Source: Paramecium sonneborni (taxonomy: Eukaryota; Ciliophora; Oligohymenophorea; Peniculida; Parameciidae). From it: 64,000 nt of DNA. The stretch lies in contig CAJJDN010000073.1 of assembly GCA_905182985.1 (NCBI GenBank), positions 223,737 through 287,736 of the forward strand. Reading direction: 5' to 3'. Below the pieces are notes generated by a model that had not been told where the DNA came from, did no database searches, and was given only the letters and a program-made list of their open reading frames with translations. This document shows, in pieces, positions 41,157 through 54,003 of this stretch. Made by a program: the position numbers and the translations under genes. Position 1 is the stretch's first letter; every line of letters starts with the position of its first letter.

Positions 41157-42353
41157 GAAATAAATCTTAACTAGTTTTTAAGAAAAAAAATTGTACAAAT
41201 ATTTACGGCAATTTTGTATTTAAAAGAAATGCTTATTTACTTGTAAATTTAAATACTAGATTAAATATATAAACTTAATTATACTTGAAATCTTGAATTC
41301 GCTGAAAAATCTGAAAATTTATTTCTTATATTTACTAATAAAAAATAAGTTGAATTTATGAAAAAATTCAAAGAATCATAATATAAATATTAATAACTAA
41401 ATAAGTAACTAATACTTGATATTCAATAGAGAATTGTATTGATTTATTATTAAATATTTTAGTATTTATTTAAAAATGAAATTTTCCCGCTTAATTAAAA
41501 TTTAAAAAAATAAACATATAGCTGCACTAAAAATCCTAATAAGAGGACAATTATGGTTTTAGTAAGAAAATGATGGCAAAATTTTCTTTAATAGTTTATC
41601 ATAAATTCAACATTGGTCCAGGAATTATTTTATCTTTTGCTTCTTCAACTCTTTTGATTAAAGGCAAAATATCATAATCTCCTACAATTTTAATTTCATG
41701 ATCTGACAGAATTTAGACCTAGGTTTTCCCTTCAATATGTACAATATTAAGCTATTGTATATAAAATAATAATACCTTTGCATTTTATGGTAACTTAAAT
41801 ATCATGATTGGTAATTGATATATTTTACTTTATTGACCTTGTAGAAAGTCTGATTCATCTTTTTAGAGCGGCCTTAAATTTATATCACTTTAATAACATA
41901 CTTGTTTTGATCAATTAAAGTATTTATTCTTTTTGCCTAATCTGTCAATTTTTAAAATAACATCTTTTTCCTTTTAAGTTCTTCGTATTGTTATTGCTAA
42001 TTCTTAGATAGTATTATACTCTTAACATTTCGTATTTGTCTCTCGTATCTCTTGCGTATCTACTTGTCATGTGATTCTATTGAAACATTGATCCTTTTGT
42101 TATGATCTTTTTTTGTTTTTCTAGTACTCCTAGAGCAACCATTACATTTATAGAATCATAAACTCTACGTTTGAGGTTTTTACTTTCTGACTGTAAAAAT
42201 ATAAAAATTTAATTATTATATTTACAGATAAACTTGATTTACTTATTTCTGAAGCAAGCAAATCTGCCATCTGTTTATATGTAGTTTCTCTTAATGATCC
42301 GACAAGACTGTGAACTTTGCAGCTTAAATATTTGAGGCTGTGATGTTTTTTTC
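41157..42353. repeat. Copy 1 of a 1,197-bp direct duplication
   Basis: Reappears at 42355-43551 with a constant offset of 1,198, without visible differences. The copies are separated by a single N at 42354. It holds the 3' two thirds of the DP gene. As at 2274-4485, this looks like an unmerged contig overlap. Confidence 0.95.
41599..42353 (-). pseudogene. Duplicated 3' fragment of the DP gene (assembly artefact)
   Basis: Same sequence as the C-terminal part of the gene at 42797-43869, ending at TGA 41599-41601 and cut at the N. It lacks the N-terminal coding part (upstream of the KHHSLKYLS region). It should not be counted as a second gene. Confidence 0.85.
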
Positions 42354-42354
42354 N

Positions 42355-43551
42355 GAAATAAATCTTAACTAGTTTTTAAGAAAAAAAATTGTACAAATAT
42401 TTACGGCAATTTTGTATTTAAAAGAAATGCTTATTTACTTGTAAATTTAAATACTAGATTAAATATATAAACTTAATTATACTTGAAATCTTGAATTCGC
42501 TGAAAAATCTGAAAATTTATTTCTTATATTTACTAATAAAAAATAAGTTGAATTTATGAAAAAATTCAAAGAATCATAATATAAATATTAATAACTAAAT
42601 AAGTAACTAATACTTGATATTCAATAGAGAATTGTATTGATTTATTATTAAATATTTTAGTATTTATTTAAAAATGAAATTTTCCCGCTTAATTAAAATT
42701 TAAAAAAATAAACATATAGCTGCACTAAAAATCCTAATAAGAGGACAATTATGGTTTTAGTAAGAAAATGATGGCAAAATTTTCTTTAATAGTTTATCAT
42801 AAATTCAACATTGGTCCAGGAATTATTTTATCTTTTGCTTCTTCAACTCTTTTGATTAAAGGCAAAATATCATAATCTCCTACAATTTTAATTTCATGAT
42901 CTGACAGAATTTAGACCTAGGTTTTCCCTTCAATATGTACAATATTAAGCTATTGTATATAAAATAATAATACCTTTGCATTTTATGGTAACTTAAATAT
43001 CATGATTGGTAATTGATATATTTTACTTTATTGACCTTGTAGAAAGTCTGATTCATCTTTTTAGAGCGGCCTTAAATTTATATCACTTTAATAACATACT
43101 TGTTTTGATCAATTAAAGTATTTATTCTTTTTGCCTAATCTGTCAATTTTTAAAATAACATCTTTTTCCTTTTAAGTTCTTCGTATTGTTATTGCTAATT
43201 CTTAGATAGTATTATACTCTTAACATTTCGTATTTGTCTCTCGTATCTCTTGCGTATCTACTTGTCATGTGATTCTATTGAAACATTGATCCTTTTGTTA
43301 TGATCTTTTTTTGTTTTTCTAGTACTCCTAGAGCAACCATTACATTTATAGAATCATAAACTCTACGTTTGAGGTTTTTACTTTCTGACTGTAAAAATAT
43401 AAAAATTTAATTATTATATTTACAGATAAACTTGATTTACTTATTTCTGAAGCAAGCAAATCTGCCATCTGTTTATATGTAGTTTCTCTTAATGATCCGA
43501 CAAGACTGTGAACTTTGCAGCTTAAATATTTGAGGCTGTGATGTTTTTTTC
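42355..43551. repeat. Copy 2 of the 1,197-bp duplication
   Basis: Identical partner of 41157-42353, continuous with the 5' part of the DP gene at higher coordinates. Confidence 0.95.
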
Positions 43552-43869
43552 TTTCTAAAGAAATAATAATAAAAATATGGCAAATAATTTACCTTTCTTT
43601 TTGTTATTACTCTATTATTAGAAATCATTTTCTTATTAATCTAACTATAGCTATTAATATGTATCCTGTTTTTTTTAATTTGACATCAGAAAACCTATTG
43701 AAGAAGGTACTTCTTGATCTGCAAGTCTTAACAAAGTTTTCTTAGAGCCGTCATCGTATACAGATTGACTTTTTTGATCACTTCTACTTGCACAGTCTGG
43801 TATGATCAATTGCCTTATACTTTTTTCTTAAGTCTAGAAAATTAAGGTATTAATAACTTGTAATTGCAT
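42797..43869 (-). CDS. DP: DP-type transcription factor (E2F dimerisation partner), 307 aa
   Basis: ATG 43867-43869 to TGA 42797-42799; introns of 38, 35, 23, 29 and 24 nt leave exactly 308 codons. The winged-helix DNA-binding domain is clear: LKYLSCKVHSLVGSLRETTY, YKQMADLLASEISKSS, then the E2F/DP signature NLKRRVYDSINVMVALGVLE. A coiled coil follows (YEELKRKKMLFQKLTDQAK; INTLIDQNK), then a DP-like dimerisation segment beginning YQLPIMIFKLP and containing DHEIKIVGDYDILPLIKRV. The RRVYDxxNV core plus a single winged helix and the LP-I motif favour DP over E2F. It should bind DNA with an E2F partner and control S-phase genes. The N-terminal 60 residues are acidic/Gln-rich, and a shorter start at 43686 (MSNQKKQDTY) is possible. 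Confidence 0.87.
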
Positions 43870-44616
43870 CGATGGCGCTCTAATAAACAAAATTTTTTTA
43901 TTAACATTAAATTTATTCAAAACTCATACTAGATATTAACACATAATTTTAAAAATCAAAGGCACTCATATAGCATTGACTAGATGGTTATTTTTAACTT
44001 ATACAACATAATAATTATTGTCAAACATAATTAGTGGATCATTGATAATAATCATGAATTATCATTTTTTTTATTTTCTATAAAATATTATAATTCCCTA
44101 TATTTTAGGTTAGTACTCTGTGTGGGTATTAATTTTTATTAAGCGAAACACAGCCCTTCCCATTGTTTTGATAATGAGATTTAAATTTTTGAAATATTTT
44201 ATAACAGATAATAAATTATAAATTTTAGTTTTTTATCTAATTAATAAAAGAATAAAAAATTTTATTTTGAGTAATAAATTTTGATTTCTCTCCACCAAAG
44301 TTTATTTTCCCTTATCAAACATCATTAAACTAAATTCCTTTTTTAGATTTCACTAACTCAAACTATTAAAATTGAGAATCACTTATAATGATCAATCATT
44401 AAATCTGTGATAACTTATCTAAAATTAAAACAACTTATACTATTTATTGTTGCATACTAAATAAATATCCCTTACAGTTGATTTTTTTTTAGTTTATTTA
44501 TTCCTTCTTTAAAAAGATATTTTTTTTCTTTCATGTTTTATTAATCTTTAATTCTTATTTAAATAAAATATTTAGTTTTAATTAATCAATTGTGACTTAT
44601 ATATATACGATTAAAA
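43870..44616. other. AT-rich intergenic region, nothing recognised
   Basis: About 750 bases between the DP start and the stop of the next minus-strand gene. No coding frame, RNA gene or repeat could be supported. Confidence 0.4.
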
Positions 44617-46666
44617 TCAATACTATTCTGTATCTTTTGTTTCTAGATGTTAATTTATTTAACTAATATCATTTAATGATTTGAAGAGGAATGGAATCAT
44701 TACAGCAATCTAAAAAAAGTAATAACCAGACAATCGTATTAATGTATTTCCTATTAAATTGAATTTACAACCACCCTCATATTTTATATTATCATATTTT
44801 CTATAAAAAATTAAAGAAGATATAATTACTTTTATTTATTCAACATAATTCCAGTAATTTCAGCAATAAGAAATAAACCCCAAATAACAATTGGTTGATA
44901 GTATTCTCTTGTAAAATTCCAAGTTTCATTATCAAATTTGCAATTGCTTATAAAAATAGTTTTCTTAGCAACATAAGGCACACTTGAATTGGTTAAAAAG
45001 AAAAAATAATAGAAAAGAATCCAAAAAAGATGTTCTAAATATGCACCATGTTTACCCTTTAAATTAAAAATATAAGAAAATACCTTCAAAGATTTTTTGG
45101 TTTCACTCATTTTAGTAATGAATTGTAAGTCAGGAATTAAATAGAAAACCCATCTTCTTAAAAATACAGTAAGAAACATGGATGAATTATTAGCTCTCAT
45201 AATACCAAGAATTAAAATATTATACCAAAATTCAAATGTCCAAATATCAACAATATTTAAAATGCTAATTTATTTAATACAAAATACCCTATTTTCATTC
45301 CAAGAATGATTAATTAAAGTTAATAGATATATAATTCAGCAAATTAAGTTTAGTTATAAATATAATCCATAAAAATTTCCATAATCCAATCGAATAAGGG
45401 ATAAAGGTATAAAAAGCTTTACATTCCTTCAGTTTTACCTTAACGATTCTAGAGTGACTCTACAACATTAGGTATAGCATAATAGATGAAAACCATTAAG
45501 ATTAGTAAAGCAAAATCATATAAAAATATTCCTGCTCCTTTTTTAAAAACAATATCCCAATCTTTTACTCTGAAAGTATTTAACAAAACAACAACTCCTA
45601 TGCAATAGACTAGTATCACGTAAACATAATCTTAATTATTTTCAATCCAGACAACTAGAATGAAATCAAAAAGAATAGTAAACAAAAATAAAAAAATGTA
45701 TTCAGTAACAGGTTCTTTATGTTTTAAATTACTTGAACCCATAGCTATTCTACATAAAAACTGTTTTCTATATACGATTAAACCTAATTTCCACATCTAA
45801 TGAAATATAAATTTAAAACTACAATGAGTTATCTGGCCCAAGACCAAAGTTTTGCTCCAAATCCATCACAAGTGCAATATTCTTCCGGTAAATAACAAAA
45901 TTAATTGATGGCTCGTTATAGGAAACTCTTTTTAAAATAAATACTTACAAATTAATGACATATAGAATGAATATTATAAATAAAGGTAAAACAGTTTAAA
46001 GTAGAACATAAGTTAAATAGTTGTCAACAATTGGTGGCATGATTTCACTAACTTAATTTCCAATACGATCATAATAAAAGGAATTAGCCTTACTCCTACT
46101 ATTAGGGGTTCTTTATTTTGAAACATTAGTAAATGCAGAGATTCCATCAAATGATCTATCAATTCTACTTTTAGAGGCTGAAATTTATTATTGTTAATAT
46201 GGTTGGAAAGGTTAGAATATTTATGATTATGAACGAGATTATTGAACTTATTGCTATTATTATTTGATTGGACTTGGAGCTTTATTTATAGGATCTTAAT
46301 CTTAGATAGTTTATAGATCAATTTATTGTTAATTGATTGGAACTTGAAGACTAATATTTTGACTTTCCAATCTTTAGTTTTGATTTATGATTTAATCATA
46401 ATTATAATTGAACATTTGAGATTCTTCATCAAATTAAGATCTATCATTTTTTGGATTAACTTCTTGAATAGATGAAAGAGATTGCTCTGAATTGATTGAT
46501 TATTCATGTTCATTTTTTTCTTATAAAATATTAAATAATACTAACTCTCTATTGGATATTGATATTTGAATGTAGATTAAAATTGAGACTTATTACTAGA
46601 ATATCCTTTAGATGCACTATCTGAATTGACTTCTCTAATTTAAGGATTCTTTTATGATAAGTCCAT
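44617..46666 (-). CDS. Polytopic membrane protein with Gln/Ser-rich N-terminal tail, 642 aa
   Basis: ATG 46664-46666 to TGA 44617-44619; introns of 26, 21, 22, 23 and 29 nt leave exactly 643 codons. The first ~190 residues are hydrophilic, rich in Q, S and N. A first span follows (YVLLQTVLPLFIIFILYVI), then a loop (NEPSINFVIYRKNIALVMDL; GPDNSLQFQIYISLDVEIRF), then several more spans (IFLFLFTILFDFILVVWI; VYVILVYCIGVVVLL; IFLYDFALLILMVFIYYAI; LEHLFWILFYYFFFL; PIVIWGLFLIAEITGI). The arrangement is transporter- or channel-like, but no diagnostic motif was seen and I do not assign a family. Head-to-head with the Ca2+-ATPase, 35 bp between start codons, so they may share a promoter. Confidence 0.72.
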
Positions 46667-46701
46667 ACAAATTTTGAAATTGGTTAATAATAATAATAAT
46701 A
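46667..46701. promoter_or_regulatory. 35-bp divergent spacer between two start codons
   Basis: Only 35 bases, including a TAA/AAT microsatellite, separate the ATG of the polytopic membrane protein from the ATG of the Ca2+-ATPase on the other strand. Core promoter elements must lie here or inside the opposite gene. Confidence 0.6.
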
Positions 46702-49700
46702 ATGAAACAATAATATTCAAAATAGTTAGACTAGTAATAGGATTATGAATAAATACATGGAATAGATGATTTCAAAGATTTATTTTAATTAGCGTCGATA
46801 AATGATGGATCTAGTCTATAGAAAGTGTAAAAATGGGGAGGAGATCAAGGATTACCAAAATAATTAAAATCTCATTAGCTGGTATTTAGTTTGAATTAAT
46901 AAAGATAGAAAGGAATAGATTCAGAAGCTTAAGTAATAGAAAATAGAGAGAAATATGGGAATAATGATCCAATTGAGAAAGAGTCAGAATCTTTATGTGA
47001 TTTGATATTAGAATGTTTTGGAGATACTATGCTTTAGATTTTATTATTGGCAGCTTTTGTTAGTACGATAATAGGAATGATAAATGAAGGTGTTGCCACT
47101 GGATGGACTGAAGGGTATATAAATAATATTTATACTTATTTAGTGCAACAATATTTTTTGCTGTATTTTTAATAGTATCAATAACAGCTGGTAATAATTA
47201 TTTAAAAGAAAGACAATTTTAATAATTACGTAGAAAATTGGATGATGGATTGGTTTAAGTGGTACGTGGAGGAATTGTAGAAATTTCAGTTAAGGAAATA
47301 GTTGTTGGAGACATTCTCTAATTTGGAATTGGCGATATTTTCACAGTTGATGGTATCAATCATATTTTATAAAAAAAGGATTAATGATATAAGGATCTTA
47401 AGTAAAAGTAGATGAATCTGCTATGACAGGAGAATCTGATGAAATCAAAAAACTACCATATAGTGAAATGATCCAATAATCATATATCTCTTTAGATAAT
47501 CATCATTGTAGTCCTTTTTTAATTAGTGGTACTAAATGTTTGGATGGAAATGGTTATATGCTTGTTTTGTAAGTTGGTTAAAATACTGTCTAAGGCTAAT
47601 TAAAATTATTATTAAATTAAGATAATCCTCCAACACCTCTATAATAAAAATTAGAGGGAGTAGCTGAAGATATTGGTAAATTGGGAACATTAATCGCTAT
47701 CTTAACTTTTATAGCTTTGATGGGACATTTAATATATGATGTTTTTGTACTACATAAACATGATTTCTTGAGCTTAAAAACATTTTCATTTATCATAGAA
47801 GCATTTATGATAGGTGTAACTATAATAGTTGTTGCAGTACCTGAAGGATTGCCTCTTGCTGTTACGATAGCATTAGCTTATTCAGTAGGAAAGATGAAAG
47901 ATGAATAAAATTTAGTTAAAAATCTTGCTTCTTGTGAAATAATGGGTGGAGCCAATAATATTTGCAGCGATAAAACTGGGACTCTAACTTAAAATATTAT
48001 GTAAGTTACTTCTCTATGGTGTGAAAATAATTATATTAGTTATTAATAATTTGGTTAAAACAATATACTATAAAAATGTACAGTAGAAATTATGGTTGAA
48101 TCTATTTGTTATAATTCTAATGCTAATCCTACTAAAGATAAAAGCACCAATAGATGGATTTAAATTGGTAATAAAACTGAATGTGCTTTGATTGAATTAG
48201 CTGATGTATTTGGATACAAATATTCTAATTATAGACAAAATGATAAAATTTTAAGATAGATTCCTTTCAGTAGCAGAAGGAAGAAGATGAGTAGTGTTGT
48301 GTTGAATTAAAAAAATTAAACTGTGAGAATATATACAAAAGGAGCTTCAGAAACAATATTATCTTAATGTTAAAAATACATCTCAAAAAATGGATAGGAA
48401 TAATTACTAGATAAAACAAAGAAGGATGAAATATTGCATAATGTAATTGAAAATTATGCATCTCAATGTTTAAGGACTATAGCTATTGCATATAGAGATT
48501 TTGAACCATAAAATTCTAGTTTTAAAGGTTCAACTGTTAATATGAAAGCTCATGTTCATTAAATCCCTGAAGATGATTTAGATAAAGATTTAACATTAAT
48601 AGCTATATGTGGTATTAAAGATCCAATCAGATAAGATGTTCCTAATTCAATCAAATTATGTACTTAATCTGGAGTCATGGTGAGGATGGTGACTGGTGAT
48701 AATATTATAACTGCATAATCAATTGCAAAAGAATGTGGAATATTAGAAAAAGGAAGAGCTTAATAAGAATTTGAAGTAATTGATGGTTAAAAGTTTAGAG
48801 AGTTAGTTGGAGGATTGGTCATTACCAAAGATGAAGATGGCAAGGATATTAAGAAAATTAAAAATATGAGTATCTTCTCTAAAATTAGCAAAGAAATGAG
48901 GGTTATGGCAAGAGCCTCTCCTGAAGATAAATATTTATTAGTTACAGGTTTAATTGAAGAAGGCAATGTTGTGGCTGTTACAGGAGATGGTACAAATGAT
49001 GCACCTGCCTTAAAAAAAGCAGATGTGGGATTTGCTATGGGAATAACTGGATCAGATGTTGCTAAAGATGCAGCAGATATTATTCTTATAGATGATAATT
49101 TCAGTTCAATTATTACAGGTATTATTATTTTATTTGATTAGCTATGAAATGGGGTAGAAATATTTATGATTGCATTAGGAAATTTATTTAATTTTAATTA
49201 ACTGTCAATTTAGTTGCACTATTTATGTCCTTTACTGGTGCTGTGATATTAAAGTAATCTCCCTTAAATGCAATATAAATGCTATGGGTCAATCTAATTA
49301 TGGATACTTTTGCATCTTTAGCTTTGGCTACAGAACCTCCATCAATTAAAGTACTTTAGAGGTAACCATATAAAAGAACAGATTAAATTGTATCCCCTAC
49401 TATGTATAGGACTATAGTTGGGGCTAGTTTGTATTAAATAACAATTCTATCATTTATTTTATTCTTGTTACCAAAGTACTTTGATTGTTCTCTTCCAGTT
49501 GAACTTATTGGTCAGAAAGTAATGTTTTTAATTTTATTATAAGTATCCCTAAAATGTAGTATAAATGAGCATCTTCTTCTAAGCTTTTGTCTTGATGCAA
49601 GTTTTCAATTCAATCTCATGCAGATAATTAGATTATCATACTAAAAATCCATTTTCAAATTTTTGTAATAATCCATTATTTTGGGTGGTTCAAACTATTA

Positions 49701-50014
49701 CTGTCATAGTTTAGATTTTACTTATTTAATATGGTGGTAAATATGTTAAGGTTTCTCATTTAACTTTATCATAACATTTACTTTGTTTAGGATTTGCAGT
49801 ATTTGGAATTGTTTTTTCAATATTATTTAAATTTATACCTGAAAGTTTATGCCAAAAAATTCATATTTTTAGAGAAGATGAAATTAAAACTGAAAAGATG
49901 GATGAAACTCTAACAAGTAAATTAAGGAGAAAATCAACTATGCGTTTACATACTAGTTAAAGAAGTAAAGTAGATGCTGAAAGTCTAAAATAAATGAGTT
50001 CATAGAAATTATGA
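46702..50014 (+). CDS. Plasma-membrane-type Ca2+-transporting P-type ATPase
   Basis: ATG 46702 to TGA 50012-50014; introns of 29, 26, 23 and 25 nt give 1,070 codons (a further optional 27-nt intron near 46.9 kb gives 1,061). P-type signatures in order: actuator [15 protein letters not shown]; Ca2+-site helix [20 protein letters not shown]; phosphorylation motif CSDKTGTLT near 47.97 kb; [17 protein letters not shown] hinge; [32 protein letters not shown]; then [20 protein letters not shown] and the last spans. The C-terminal tail is basic ([18 protein letters not shown]), the place where PMCAs bind calmodulin. It exports Ca2+ from the cytosol to terminate Ca2+ signals, for example after ciliary reversal. 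Family assignment is firm. Confidence 0.96.
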
Positions 50015-50036
50015 AAATATTATATATATATATAAA

Positions 50037-50867
50037 TCATTTCGGTATTAAATTTAGATATTTAATTTAATCATTTGATAATTATTATTTATTACCTATG
50101 CTATCATATATGTATTCACCATTTAAGAGTAAGTGTCCTTCATTGTCTAATTAATACTATAGGGATTGAGATTATAAAAATTAAAAGGATTAAAGTTATT
50201 AAGAATCTTCTAACTCATTTATTTAAGGCAATGATAACTTCTATGATCTACTTTTGTATCTAGGTGATAGAATAAGATTTTAACTATTATTTTTTAAATA
50301 TAATGACATTTCTTCATTAAATCGTTAATATTTATCGAAATCATTAGTTTCAACCATTTTTTATTTAAATTCTTGATTATATTCTTCTATTTTAATCGTT
50401 AAATCTTCGATTTTTACATTAATTTCTGAATCCATACTATTAATTTAATCTAAAACAGAATATTTCATTTAATTGATTTGCTCAATATAAAATTATTATG
50501 ATTTCTCTTCTTCAATTATAAGCATTTTTTAAACATTTTATAGTTAAAATTCTAATTTGTGCATGTCTTCTTAAACAATATTAATTGCATCCATCCATCC
50601 ATTCTCATAAATTTTAGCAATATGTTATTCTGTATTATTCATTCTTTCCATCAATTTACTAATTTACATTTACATATGCTCATTTAAATCATTTTGTTGA
50701 TTTTACAATTAAATCACTTGATTTTTAAATTTATCTACAGATTAGGATTTTTCATCTAATCTACTCTAAGCATAACCTGAACTAACTCTATTTTCCTTTG
50801 AATGATTTCTACATTAATCTGGATAGAATGTTGCAAAAACAGGTTTTATTCGCATATATTGATTCAT
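50037..50867 (-). CDS. Coiled-coil protein, 276 aa
   Basis: Intronless frame from ATG 50865-50867 to TGA 50037-50039. N-terminal 50 residues are basic/polar (MNQYMRIKPVFATFYPDQ), followed by long heptad-like coiled coil (VDKFKNQVIQLQNQQNDL; QMQISKLMERMNNTEQH; LDQINSMDSEINVKIED) and a Gln-rich C-terminal tail. No enzymatic motif or membrane span. Its stop lies 22 bp from the stop of the Ca2+-ATPase on the other strand. Confidence 0.7.
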
Positions 50868-51038
50868 TTTTGGTAATTTAAATTAATTAACAATAGTGAA
50901 AATAATGTAAAAGTAAACAATAATTTATACCTATAAAGAGATGCTGTGGAATTTACCTTAAAGTGCTTTTGTTTCAAATACCTATATTACAACTTGTTTG
51001 TTCTTCTTTTCACACTATTTTAGTATTAGAGTGCTCCA

Positions 51039-52252
51039 ATGGCTCTCCCTTTTTTATTAACAATACTAAATGAAATAATATTATTGTTAAAATGCACTGA
51101 AGGGAAAGCTTAGAAATAATTTGATCATTTTATTCACATCTTACTCTAAGTAAGGAAAAATGATATATTATTTTTAGATTTATGTCATAATCATTTATTA
51201 TTTAGGTCTGAATTATTACATCTTCTGCAACATATTTTTGATTCTATCATTCATTGTTAATATAAGTTGCAGTAAAAGTTCAGAAGAAAAATTGGAACAT
51301 TCCACCATAATTAAATTGGTAATTTACTAAACTTATAGATATTAGACAATCATATTTTATCGCTTTTGTTTAATAATTTCTGTGTTATGTATAACTTTGA
51401 AATTGAATTCTTATGTAAATTGGTCATGGGCTTAAGCCTTTTGGTGGTATTGGATGTTTTTAAGTGGTTTAGTTGGAACAACTATAACAGTTTTATTGAT
51501 ATTGATTTCAAAAATAATCAGCATTTATAATCGCTCATAAATTTTGAATTACAAAAGTGAAAGTAAATATGATTTTAATGTAAGTTAAATCTTTAATATG
51601 GACATTATATATCAGTGCAATAAGTAGTTTAATTGGTGGAGTTTGGATTATTAATACATTAAATGTTTTAGGAGTTGATTTGGATATAAAATTTGGGGAT
51701 TATTTAATGTACATTTTAATTTCATTTAATATATTGATTTTTAGTGGAATATCAAAATATTTGTTCATTGACATAGTAGAATTTATTTTGTCATTAAATT
51801 AAATAGAATCTCCAGAATCATCTCCTAATACTCCTTGTTAGAATAAAGATTAAAAGATCAAAAGAGAACCAACAAAGGCCTAAATATTCTTATAGAAACT
51901 ATCATCAGCCTATTTTAAATAGATTAAAGATCCTGAAATAGTAATATTAAAATGTACAAATCATAATGAAATTGATACTGAACGGAATACAAATAATAGA
52001 AATATATAGAAATCTCAAGATCTTTAATAGTAATCAAACAGTAAATGCATAATATGTTGTGAGAATCCATCGAATGCTGTATTAATGACATGTGGACATG
52101 GTGGAATATGTTATTAATGTGCAATATAAATGGCTTAGAAAAGCAAGGAATGTTTTTTGTGTAGATAAACTATTTAAGAAATATATGAGATAGCTAATAA
52201 AGATGTTAGTATGTTAAAGAGAGTAATTTCAAAAACAAGAATTTATGTGTGA
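51039..52252 (+). CDS. Multi-span membrane protein with C-terminal RING finger, putative E3 ligase, 387 aa
   Basis: ATG 51039 to TGA 52250-52252; introns of 28 and 22 nt leave exactly 388 codons. The N-terminal two thirds hold several hydrophobic spans (YVIIIYYLGLNYYIF; FLILSFIVNI; TIIFYRFCLIISVLCITL; WMFLSGLVGTTITVLLIL; LYISAISSLIGGVWII; LMYILISFNILIFSGI). A hydrophilic linker leads to a C3HC4 RING near the C terminus (CIICCENPSNAVLMTCGHGG, ICYQC, CFLCRQ). Membrane-anchored RING proteins of this shape act as ubiquitin ligases at internal membranes. Substrate not inferable. Confidence 0.83.
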
Positions 52253-52285
52253 TACTTAAATATATATATATAATATTTAACTAAA

Positions 52286-53956
52286 ATGAAATCTCAGTTT
52301 GAGGTATATTTGAGATTGAAACCATCAAATAAGTAATAATTATAATCTAGGCAGTCAATCTTAGAATGGAATGCAATATAAATTATATTAGAATAAGAGA
52401 TTATAAGTGTTATTACCTAGACATGTGAAATTTGGATTGATCAATAATAATAGAGATAATTTAGAATTCAATTTTACAAATGTTTTTGATTAGAAATCTT
52501 CATAGGAATAAGTATTTAGTAGTGTTACTACTCCAGTTATAAATAGGTGAGGAAACTAATTAAAAATAGTTTTTTGGATGGTTATAATGCAACAATATTT
52601 GCTTATGGTTAAACAGGATCAGGTAAAACATATACAATGAGTGGTGCTGAAACATGGTAATTAAGAGGAGTAATACCAAGAACATTATCTTATATATTTG
52701 ATGAAATTGACAAACGTACTAAGTTTGAATATAAAATATACATTTCCTTTATGGAAATTTATAATGAAAACGCCTATGATTTATTAGAAAAGAGACATCT
52801 TGAAACTCCTTTAGAATAATGGAATAAAGTATAAATATTAATAGGAATATTATTAGATTGCACTTTATGAAGATGATTAAAATAATATTCATTTAAAGAA
52901 TCTGTCAATTCATTAATGTAATAATGAATAAGAAGGAATTGACTTACTTATGATGGGTAATTTCATTAGATAAGTAAGTTCAACTCCGATGAATTAATCA
53001 AGTTCAAGATCTCATTGTATATTTACTGTCACACTTGAAGGTTGTGATACAACTACTGAAACATGTTTTGTAAGCAAATTACATTTAGTGGATTTAGCTG
53101 GATCTGAAAGAATTAGTAAATCTTAAGTTGAAGGAAATCTATTAAATGAAGCTAAATATATAAATCTATCATTAACATATTTAGAACAAGTCATTATAGC
53201 TTTAAATGAAAGAATGAAAGGATCTAATAGATAACATATTCCATATAGAAATTCTTTAATGACTACTTTACTTAAAGATTCTCTAGGAGGAAACTGTAAA
53301 ACTGTAATGATTGCAACTATTAGCTCTGATAATGATAACATAGAAGAAACGTTATCTACTTTGAGATTTAGTTAAAGAGTAGGTTAATTAGAAAATGAAG
53401 TATAATATTATTATTATCTTAAGATTAGGAAAAATGAAAAAGTAGATTTAGAAGCTGTAGTTAAAAGATTGGAATAAGAAAAGTTAGCACTTATTAGAGA
53501 ATTAGAATAATATTAAAGAACAAGTAATACCAACACTAATACTCTTAATTCTAATACTAAGAAATCTTCATCATCTTAATAATCTATATTACCTATCACT
53601 AATGGAAATTATTTAAATCAAAAAGATATTTCTGATAAAGTTGAACTCTATTTAAATGAACGTATTACACAATTAGATGTTAAAAGTTTAGAAGAAGCTT
53701 AAATGTGTTTTGAAGCTATGAAAGATTTATATAATATAAGAATGAAAGAATATGTGACTGAACTTACATTTATTTCTGAAAAATTACAAAAATATGATGA
53801 AATATTAACTAGAAAGTAATATTTTAATTATTATCTATATTTAGAAAAGAACAAAGCTCTTTTGTAGAATAAAAAGAAAATAGTTCTCCAGAAGTTGATG
53901 TTTACAGAAGAAATGAATCTCCTTAAATCAATTTTAAAAAGAAACCAAATTAGTGA
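52286..53956 (+). CDS. Kinesin-9 family motor, KIF6-like (kinesin-9B), 522 aa
   Basis: ATG 52286 to TGA 53954-53956; introns of 22, 23, 28 and 29 nt leave exactly 523 codons. Motor motifs: P-loop [28 protein letters not shown], switch [14 protein letters not shown], switch [13 protein letters not shown], and [20 protein letters not shown], the last two stretches very close to KIF6. [13 protein letters not shown] aligns in position with the KIF6 N-terminal motor region. After the motor is a short coiled coil ([20 protein letters not shown]) and a polar tail. Kinesin-9 motors act in cilia and on the central pair. The tail is short compared with animal KIF6. Its stop is 47 bp from that of the LRR gene on the opposite strand. 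Confidence 0.92.
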
Positions 53957-54003
53957 TATATATCTAAATATATCTTTGATAATCCAATTAATTAATCATC
54001 ATA

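Noticed and set aside
41760..44600. Possible tRNA or other structured RNA genes in the AT-rich spacers
   Set aside because: No cloverleaf-compatible GC-rich stems or box elements were found by eye.
51924..52124. Minus-strand open frame
   Set aside because: Antisense to the linker and RING region of the membrane RING gene.
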